A stretch of 64,000 nucleotides of DNA, taken from the NCBI RefSeq assembly GCF_000482325.1, contig NZ_AXVA01000022.1, forward strand, positions 1-64,000. Reading direction: 5' to 3'. Numbering within the stretch: the stretch's first letter is position 1; every line of letters begins with the position of its first letter. Source of the stretch: Bacillus sp. UNC438CL73TsuS30 (lineage in GTDB: Bacteria; Bacillota; Bacilli; Bacillales; Cytobacillaceae). Shown here one piece after another: positions 58,598-64,000 of this stretch. Position numbers and translations under genes: made by a program. The notes under the pieces were generated by a model. The model was not told the DNA's origin. It was given only the letters and a program-made list of their open reading frames with translations, and did not search any database.

Positions 58598-58610
58598 TTT
58601 CCCCTCTATC

Positions 58611-58628
58611 TTGGTACGATTTTTGCAT
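58611..58628 (+). promoter_or_regulatory. Sigma-54 promoter of the iron-sulfur/oxidoreductase operon
   Basis: TTGGTACGATTTTTGCAT fits TGGYAC-N5-TTGCA. It lies 14 bases after the activator stop and 39 bases before the next start, giving the downstream three genes their own SigL promoter. Confidence 0.85.
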
Positions 58629-58666
58629 GGTATTTACATGTAGAAACCAAGGGGAGGAAAAGAAAA

Positions 58667-58939
58667 ATGGTCAATAACGAGAATCTGATTATTTGTCGTT
58701 GTGAAGAAGTAACCTACGCTGAACTTCTGTCTACAGCAAATGAACATAAATGTACAGCAAGGGAATTGAAATTAAGAACACGAGCTGGGATGGGTTTCTG
58801 TGGAGGACGTACATGCAGACTATCTGTTGATCGAATCATTGAAAGTGTTGTCCCAAATACATCTCCGGGGGAAATTCCTTTGAAATATCAACCACCGGTA
58901 CGTGCTGTGACCTTTGGAACGGTAGGTGAACGAAAATGA
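58667..58939 (+). CDS. BFD-like [2Fe-2S] subunit
   Basis: A 90-residue bacterioferritin-associated-ferredoxin-like domain. The four cluster cysteines are visible: CRC near residues 9-11 in IICRCEEVT, and two in GMGFCGGRTCR. Such domains occur as a small subunit, or fused, in D-hydroxyproline and L-proline dehydrogenase complexes. It overlaps the next gene by four bases. AGGGGAGG precedes the ATG. It is likely the electron-transfer gamma-type subunit. Confidence 0.88.
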   Translation: MVNNENLIICRCEEVTYAELLSTANEHKCTARELKLRTRAGMGFCGGRTCRLSVDRIIESVVPNTSPGEIPLKYQPPVRAVTFGTVGERK

Positions 58940-59268
58940 CGAGAATTGTGAACCATCCTGTTTTAGGAAAATTGCATGATCGTGAAACCGTTCCATTTTT
59001 GTTTGATGGATCTACCTATGAAGCATATGAAAACGAAACAATCGCCGCAGCCCTTCTTGCAAACGGGATAAGAACATTACGGGTTCACGAGGAAAGCGGA
59101 ACACCAAGAGGAATTTACTGTAATATCGGTCATTGCATGGAATGTCGTGTAAGGGTAAATGGACAAGCAAATGTGAGATCCTGCTTAACGGTTGTTGAAA
59201 AAGACATGGTGGTTGAGAGTGGTAAGCAACTTCCAAATATCGTCAAAAGGATGGTGGAGCAGCAATGA
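58936..59268 (+). CDS. 2Fe-2S ferredoxin-like subunit (HcnA/SoxA-N type)
   Basis: A 110-residue protein with the ferredoxin-like fold seen in HcnA and in the N-terminus of sarcosine oxidase alpha. Cluster cysteines are in RGIYCNIGHCMECRVRV and the later VRSCLTV. It overlaps both neighbours by four bases (ATGA junctions), so the three genes are translated together. Expected partner of the flavoprotein at 59265. Confidence 0.88.
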   Translation: MTRIVNHPVLGKLHDRETVPFLFDGSTYEAYENETIAAALLANGIRTLRVHEESGTPRGIYCNIGHCMECRVRVNGQANVRSCLTVVEKDMVVESGKQLPNIVKRMVEQQ

Positions 59269-60509
59269 GAGACGTAATTATTATTGGAGCCGGTCCGGCA
59301 GGATTAGCAGGAGCAATTGCCTGTGCTGGTTATGGTCTGAACGTTACCATCCTTGATGAATTTATCAAACCTGGTGGCAGACTCCTTGGTCAGCTCCATC
59401 AAGAACCATCCGGTGAATGGTGGAATGGTATCAAAGAAGCTGTACGACTTCATCAAGAAGCGAAAAAATTATCGGTTGAGATTCGATGCGGTGTATCTGT
59501 TTATAACTTGGAAAAGGAAGACTTTCTTTGGAATGTTCATACAAATGCAGGAACATTCACTTCCACCCATGTACTTGTAGCAACTGGTGCAGCAGAGTAT
59601 CCAATTCCTGTGCCAGGATGGACATTACCGGGGGTTATGTCCATCGGGGCAGCACAGGTAATGACAAATGTTCATCGGGTAGAGGTTGGTAAAAAAGGGA
59701 TTATTATCGGAGCAAATATTTTAGCATTTGCGATTTTAAATGAATTACAGTTGGCTGGTATAAAAGTTGACCGGATTGTTCTCCCCGAAAAAAGTCCAAT
59801 CAGCCAAAAATCAGGTGAGCCAGAAGAGGTTTTAAAATCGCTCTTGAATGCCGCACACCTTGCCCCTTCCCCCTTGCTGCGATTTGGGAGTAAATTTATG
59901 AAAAACGAGTCGATTCGTAAATTGGGGCTGCAATTTTATCCTAAAGGCGGAGTAAAGATAAACGGCACCCCGTTACAGCTTCGGAAAGCAGCAGTTGAAA
60001 TTATTGGTAAGGATCAAGTGGAAGGCGTACGAGTTGCAGATGTAGACTCGACTGGTGCGGTTATTCCTGGTTCCGAAATGATATACGAGGCAGACTTTGT
60101 GTGTATTGCGGGCGGTTTATACCCGTTAGCAGAGCTTACTGCTGTTGCCGGATGTCCTTTTCATTATCTTCCAGAACTAGGAGGACATGTGCCAGTTCAT
60201 TCTGAATGGATGGAGACGCCTCTTGCAGGGCTTTTTGTAGCAGGGAATATCACGGGGATTGAAAGTGGAAAAATCGCCATGGCTCAGGGAACAGTAGCAG
60301 GTTTGGCAATTGCAAAACGGGCTGGTAAAGGTTCTGGTAAGATTGAACAGCATTTGAAGAAAGCTATTCAAAATGTTCGTACTGTTAGACAACAAGCAGC
60401 AATCCAATTTAACCCAGAAATTGAGAATGGCAGACAGAAGTTGAAAGAAATTTGGGAGAACCAATATGAGATAAATAATGGCTCACCGAGAAAAGAAGAG
60501 ATTGGATAA
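59265..60509 (+). CDS. FAD/NAD(P)-binding oxidoreductase (D-hydroxyproline dehydrogenase alpha, HcnB-like)
   Basis: A 414-residue flavoprotein with two dinucleotide-binding regions: DVIIIGAGPAGLAGAIACAG at the start and GIIIGANILAFAILNELQLA in the middle. The FAD-closing motif LAGLFVAGNITGIESGKIAM is near residue 330. With the ferredoxin-like and BFD-like proteins and the DAO-family protein at 55587, it rebuilds the heteromeric D-hydroxyproline dehydrogenase known from other bacteria. The split into two divergently placed operons is unusual, though both have sigma-54 promoters. Confidence 0.9.
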   Translation: MRDVIIIGAGPAGLAGAIACAGYGLNVTILDEFIKPGGRLLGQLHQEPSGEWWNGIKEAVRLHQEAKKLSVEIRCGVSVYNLEKEDFLWNVHTNAGTFTSTHVLVATGAAEYPIPVPGWTLPGVMSIGAAQVMTNVHRVEVGKKGIIIGANILAFAILNELQLAGIKVDRIVLPEKSPISQKSGEPEEVLKSLLNAAHLAPSPLLRFGSKFMKNESIRKLGLQFYPKGGVKINGTPLQLRKAAVEIIGKDQVEGVRVADVDSTGAVIPGSEMIYEADFVCIAGGLYPLAELTAVAGCPFHYLPELGGHVPVHSEWMETPLAGLFVAGNITGIESGKIAMAQGTVAGLAIAKRAGKGSGKIEQHLKKAIQNVRTVRQQAAIQFNPEIENGRQKLKEIWENQYEINNGSPRKEEIG

Positions 60510-60516
60510 AAAAATT

Positions 60517-60546
60517 AACCAGCAGACAATCTCTCTGCTGGTTTAT
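60517..60546 (+). terminator. Rho-independent terminator
   Basis: AACCAGCAGA and TCTGCTGGTT form a perfect 10-bp stem with a 7-base loop, then TTATC. It ends the iron-sulfur/oxidoreductase operon. Confidence 0.82.
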
Positions 60547-60700
60547 CTATTGATATTATCAAAAATGTTTATTAATTTTCTTTCCTACCTTAAACATGGA
60601 TATAAGTAAATTTCTAGAGAAACAAAGTCCATATCTAATTTATACAACTCAATTGTTACTTATCAATGTTCTTTTATAGCACATTTAAAAATGTCTTAGC

Positions 60701-62155
60701 TTAAAAAGCATATTTAATAGCGCATGTTTTCACTTGAGAGTAAAAGTCCAATGCAGCCTGTCCCTGTTCTCTTGTATGCGAGCTGGAAGATTTCATCCCA
60801 CCAAAAGGTGCTTGATACTCTACTCCCGCAGTCTCTTGATTTACTCGCACCATACCGATTTCAGCTTCTTCTAAAAAGCGCATGGCTTTTTCCATGTCAT
60901 TTGTAAAGATAGAGGCACTCAATCCGTATTCTGATTGATTGCAAAGACGGACTGCTTCTTCGAAATTTTCCACTTCCACTACCGCTGCGACAGGTCCGAA
61001 AATTTCTTCTGTAAACAGCCTGTGAGAGGCACCCACTTTCCCAACAACTATAGGGCGGATATAATATCCTTGGTTTGATTGTTCTACAATTCCTTCCGCG
61101 ATAATCTCACCTTCATTACGAGCCAAAGCAACGTATTCAGAGATTGTATCGAATTGTGATTTTGACGCAACCGGTCCTAAATAAGCATCGGCTTGCAACG
61201 CATCTTTAACAGTTAAATTAGATACTGCCGCACGTAAATGATTTATAAAATCACTGTAAATATCCTTTTCTACAATAATTCTGCTGGTTGCAGTACATTT
61301 TTGCCCAGCCGAACGAAAAGCTCCACTTAAGATCATTGGAATAGCTTTTTCAAGGTCAGCGTCCTTTAGTACGATAGCTGCATTTTTGCCGCCCATCTCT
61401 GTTTGATACTTAATATTACGTTTGGCACATGCTGATGCAATCTGCATTCCTGTAGAGGTGGAACCAGTGAAGCTGACTGCATCAATATCTCCCTCTTCCA
61501 GAAGTGTGTCCCCTATAGATCGGCCCTTGGCAATAACCAAATTCAGGACGCCCGCAGGAAGCCCGGCATCTTCAAATACCTCCATCAGAAGGCCGGCTGT
61601 AAAAACAGCATTATCTGCTGGTTTCCATACAATAGAATTCCCGCAAATAAGAGCAGGAGCAATCTTCCAAATAGGAATCGCAACCGGGAAATTCCAAGGA
61701 GTGATTAATGCTACAACTCCCAACGGCACCCGTTTGGAGTATTGAAGAACATGCTGATCGCTTGCTGGAACTAATTGACCATCAGGGCGTACTCCTTCTG
61801 CAGCATAATAACGTAATAGATTAACTCCACGCATCACTTCACCAATCATTTCGCTAATTGGCTTTCCCATTTCACGACTAGCCAAATTGGCCACTGTTTC
61901 TTTTGCTTTTTCAAGATTATCTGCCATTTTATATAAACAAGCCGCTCTTTCCACTCCTGTCTTCTGCTTCCAGGTTTTAAAACCTTCTCTGGCTGCAGAA
62001 ACGGCCGCAGTTATTTGTTCTTGCGTGGAATAATGGATATCTCCAATTTTTTCATTAATATTTGATGGACTATACACACTTCTACCCTTTTCATTTAATT
62101 CATGCCATTGTCCACCTATATAGTTTTTTGTAATTAGATCCGTTTGAGTAATCAT
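60701..62155 (-). CDS. 2-oxoglutarate semialdehyde dehydrogenase-like aldehyde dehydrogenase
   Basis: A 484-residue ALDH. Active-site residues lie in LITPWNFPVAIPIWK, YQTEMGGKNAAIVL and RSAGQKCTATSRIIV. The KCTATSR cysteine loop is common in 2-oxoglutarate-semialdehyde (2,5-dioxovalerate) dehydrogenases, making this the better candidate for that step than the gene at 51155. AAAGGTG precedes the ATG at 62155. It lies 73 bases after a DapA-family gene, with a hairpin between them, and is probably read from the same sigma-54 promoter. Confidence 0.9.
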   Translation of the reverse strand: MITQTDLITKNYIGGQWHELNEKGRSVYSPSNINEKIGDIHYSTQEQITAAVSAAREGFKTWKQKTGVERAACLYKMADNLEKAKETVANLASREMGKPISEMIGEVMRGVNLLRYYAAEGVRPDGQLVPASDQHVLQYSKRVPLGVVALITPWNFPVAIPIWKIAPALICGNSIVWKPADNAVFTAGLLMEVFEDAGLPAGVLNLVIAKGRSIGDTLLEEGDIDAVSFTGSTSTGMQIASACAKRNIKYQTEMGGKNAAIVLKDADLEKAIPMILSGAFRSAGQKCTATSRIIVEKDIYSDFINHLRAAVSNLTVKDALQADAYLGPVASKSQFDTISEYVALARNEGEIIAEGIVEQSNQGYYIRPIVVGKVGASHRLFTEEIFGPVAAVVEVENFEEAVRLCNQSEYGLSASIFTNDMEKAMRFLEEAEIGMVRVNQETAGVEYQAPFGGMKSSSSHTREQGQAALDFYSQVKTCAIKYAF

Positions 62156-62181
62156 TTCTATCACACCTTTCCTTAAAATAT

Positions 62182-62206
62182 AAGGGAGGAAATTAATCCC
62201 TCCCTT
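62182..62206 (-). terminator. Intercistronic hairpin
   Basis: AAGGGAGG and CCTCCCTT form a perfect 8-bp stem with a 9-base loop; the minus strand follows with ATATTTTAAGG, a weak T tract. Placed between the DapA-family and aldehyde dehydrogenase genes, it may reduce read-through or protect the upstream mRNA. Confidence 0.5.
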
Positions 62207-62228
62207 TCTGCATTATTAAATAAATGTC

Positions 62229-63110
62229 CTATTGAACCAATTGTTGAGCAGCTCGGTCGAATGCTTTTTTGACAGCTTCATAACTTTCATCAGTTAGAGG
62301 AAGGCGAGGAGGGCGAGTTGGACCCATAGGTTTGCCAACGAGCTCCATCATATATTTAATGGATTGAACCAATTGCGGATTAGCGTCAAATTCAAACAGT
62401 GGAAGAAAACGTCTATAAAGCTCTGTAGCTTCTTTTACCTTTCCTTCTCTAGCCAATCTGAACAATTCAACACCCTCTCTAGGGAAAGCATTTGGAACTC
62501 CAGCAATCCATCCTGTAGCGCCACACAAAGGCCCTTCCATCGCTAGGTTGTCCACTCCGATCAATACTTCCAAGTCCGTTTCTTCAAGGATTTTGTGAAC
62601 GCGTCTAATGTCTCCAGAAAACTCTTTAACAGCTACCACATTTTCGAATTGAGCAATTTCATTTAATAAATCGGGAGTTAAATCCGTTGGATAATCCAGT
62701 GGATTGTTGTAAGCAATAATTGGGAGCCCAACACTTGAAAGGGCCTCATAGTGAGCCACAACCTCATTTCTTAATGGACGATAATTAATTGGTGGCAATG
62801 CCATGAGAGCATCTGCCCCGCAGTCTTTCGCATGCTGCGCCCAAGAAACTGCTTGCTTTGTAGAAGGAGCTCCTGTGCCAACTGTTACAGGTACGCGTTT
62901 ATTAGCTGCTTTTACTACAGTTTCAACAACTTTTGCTCTCTCCTCAGTTGAAAGAGTTGCATATTCTCCTAAAGAGCCAACCGGTACTAGGCCGTCTACC
63001 CCTTCCTCAATTAGCCAGTTGCATAGTTCCTCCAGTTTTTGATAATCAACCTCATAATCATTTGTGAATGGTGTTACAATCGCCACATGGACTCCAGGAA
63101 ATCTAATCAT
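62229..63110 (-). CDS. Second DapA-family lyase/deaminase
   Basis: A 293-residue DapA-family protein. The Schiff-base Lys is K162 (VAVKEFSGD), Tyr Y134 (IAYNNP), with GSLGEYATLSTEER near residue 45. Together with the aldehyde dehydrogenase downstream it forms a two-step module turning a hydroxypyrroline carboxylate or a 5-keto-4-deoxy sugar acid into 2-oxoglutarate; hydroxyproline is favoured by context. The ATG at 63110 has GAGGAG upstream. A longer frame to 63161 would start three bases from the sigma-54 -12 element and is excluded. Confidence 0.88.
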   Translation of the reverse strand: MIRFPGVHVAIVTPFTNDYEVDYQKLEELCNWLIEEGVDGLVPVGSLGEYATLSTEERAKVVETVVKAANKRVPVTVGTGAPSTKQAVSWAQHAKDCGADALMALPPINYRPLRNEVVAHYEALSSVGLPIIAYNNPLDYPTDLTPDLLNEIAQFENVVAVKEFSGDIRRVHKILEETDLEVLIGVDNLAMEGPLCGATGWIAGVPNAFPREGVELFRLAREGKVKEATELYRRFLPLFEFDANPQLVQSIKYMMELVGKPMGPTRPPRLPLTDESYEAVKKAFDRAAQQLVQ

Positions 63111-63163
63111 TTGTAGTGCTCCTCTCAATATTTTTTTAGATGAGTACCATCTTACCCTCAATA

Positions 63164-63181
63164 ATGCAAAAGTCGTGCCAA
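63164..63181 (-). promoter_or_regulatory. Sigma-54 promoter of the second DapA-ALDH operon
   Basis: On the minus strand TTGGCACGACTTTTGCAT matches TGGCAC-N5-TTGCA exactly at the consensus bases. It lies 53 bases before the ATG at 63110. It is the third such promoter in the region and places this operon in the same regulon. Confidence 0.88.
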
Positions 63182-63341
63182 GTTACTGAATAGTAAAAAA
63201 AGAGACTTCATTAGAAGCCCTTAGTCATTCTATATATTGATTAATAAGCGAAAAAAATAGCTTTTTTTCCATTCTAATTTCTTTGAAAAATTCCAAAATC
63301 GTAAATTTTTTTTAAAAAAGAAAGAAGGAGTGTAAATAAAA

Positions 63342-63367
63342 TTTTACATTGTCAATTTTTCTATACA
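63342..63367 (-). promoter_or_regulatory. Candidate enhancer (UAS) for the sigma-54 activator, site B
   Basis: This block matches site A at 56889-56914 at 23 of 26 positions and lies about 160 bases upstream of the sigma-54 promoter at 63164. A separate dyad, TGTAAA...TTTTACA (63331-63348), overlaps its edge. The remaining 63182-63726 is AT-rich with no gene; a small ATGCC/GGCAT hairpin is near 63660. Confidence 0.5.
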
Positions 63368-63726
63368 CTATTTTGTAAAATATCTTTAAACTCGATAAAA
63401 TCTACTAGAATTTCATACTTTTAAATTTGTAAACATGGACTAATTTTTTCAAAGTAAAATAAAAGAAACAAATATAATCTAATGCAGCTCTTATGAAAAT
63501 TTATAAATAATCGGTTCTATAAAATAAATCCGTGATTACAAGACAAGAGATTTTTCACAGGTTCCTTTAGGTAGTGTCAAAGGTTCTCGTTTGCGATTTG
63601 TTTATTGCATCATCGTACATTCGACATTGAAAAGCATTGGCCTTTTGTGGATATGTTATGCCTTGTGTGGCATCCAATCACTGACTGCACTTATATATTT
63701 TAGTATTGGGTTAAGGAGCGGTTAAT

Positions 63727-63948
63727 GTGAAAAGAGGTCAAGTTATATCCTTCCGTTTACCTTCGGATTCCCCTCACTATGTATTAAAGTATTGGGAAAA
63801 TCTTAAGAAACTGGAGAAACGGAATTTTTCAAAAAAGATTGCTGAGCTATTGATTAAAGGAATTAATTCGAGTGATCCAGACGGAGTTATGATTCCTCAA
63901 ACCGAACTCCATATTTCTCATCCAGAGACGATGGACAGTCCATATTGA
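63727..63948 (+). CDS. Small basic protein, ribbon-helix-helix/ParR-like
   Basis: A 73-residue protein with a GTG start 9 bases after AAGGAG. A first strand (QVISFRLPSDSP) is followed by two helices (YVLKYWENLKKLEKRNFSKK, IAELLIKGI), the layout of ribbon-helix-helix DNA-binding proteins such as plasmid ParR. The match is to architecture only. The next gene is outside the window, so a ParM-like partner cannot be checked. Confidence 0.5.
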   Translation: MKRGQVISFRLPSDSPHYVLKYWENLKKLEKRNFSKKIAELLIKGINSSDPDGVMIPQTELHISHPETMDSPY

Positions 63949-64000
63949 GCTTAGGATAGTTTCATTTTTTACCTTAAAAGACGGAATGGTCCATCCATCT

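Overview
The window reads as chromosome of a low-GC, endospore-forming Firmicute of the Bacillaceae (Neobacillus or Bacillus-like; genus inferred, not proven). Evidence: a gerA-gerB-gerC germinant-receptor operon, an RNase J, a short HU protein, folD behind a ZTP riboswitch, AGGAGG-type ribosome binding sites with frequent TTG/GTG starts, and many hairpin-plus-T-run terminators. No rRNA, tRNA or CRISPR array was seen.

Layout. 1-0.6 kb: start of an IS transposase that runs off the left edge, then a 170-bp intergenic repeat. 0.7-7.5 kb: small membrane proteins, a monooxygenase-fold protein, GNAT and glutathionyl-hydroquinone-reductase-like enzymes, an M20 amidohydrolase and an isochorismatase-fold hydrolase. 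7.6-11.3 kb: germination operon. 11.4-23 kb: mixed housekeeping genes (ferritin-like, RNase J, CuA-type lipoprotein, HAD, HD hydrolase, RraA-like, SRPBCC, alkaline phosphatase, YuiD, FolD). 23-27 kb: flavin enzymes and a TetR-MFS efflux pair.

27-40 kb holds two parallel modules. The first has a ureohydrolase, Fe-alcohol dehydrogenase, aldehyde dehydrogenase and APC permease, with a divergent MerR regulator. The second has a YtcJ-type amidohydrolase, a paralogous APC permease and a paralogous MerR regulator. Together they suggest uptake and breakdown of guanidino or amide compounds (inference). HU and a YitT protein lie between them.

40-49 kb contains a DeoR-HAD operon, a DUF4309-NagZ fusion, a decayed siderophore-uptake locus with several truncated genes, a CynX-type transporter, YbjQ, and an SseB fragment next to an Imm3-like immunity protein.

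49-63 kb is a complete-looking 4-hydroxyproline catabolic region: permease, two aldehyde dehydrogenases, two DapA-family deaminases, one canonical and one Cys-less proline-racemase-family protein, and a multi-subunit D-hydroxyproline dehydrogenase. A PAS-AAA-Fis enhancer-binding protein sits in the middle. I read three near-consensus sigma-54 promoters, one in front of each of its operons, and a shared 26-bp AT-rich motif upstream of two of them that may be the activator's enhancer.

The intergenic DNA is unusual. There are three arrays of the 10-mer TTTATCTGCG with an exact 21-bp period, two unrelated hairpin arrays that both have a 52-bp period, a two-copy ~95-bp repeat and a two-copy inverted 170-bp repeat.
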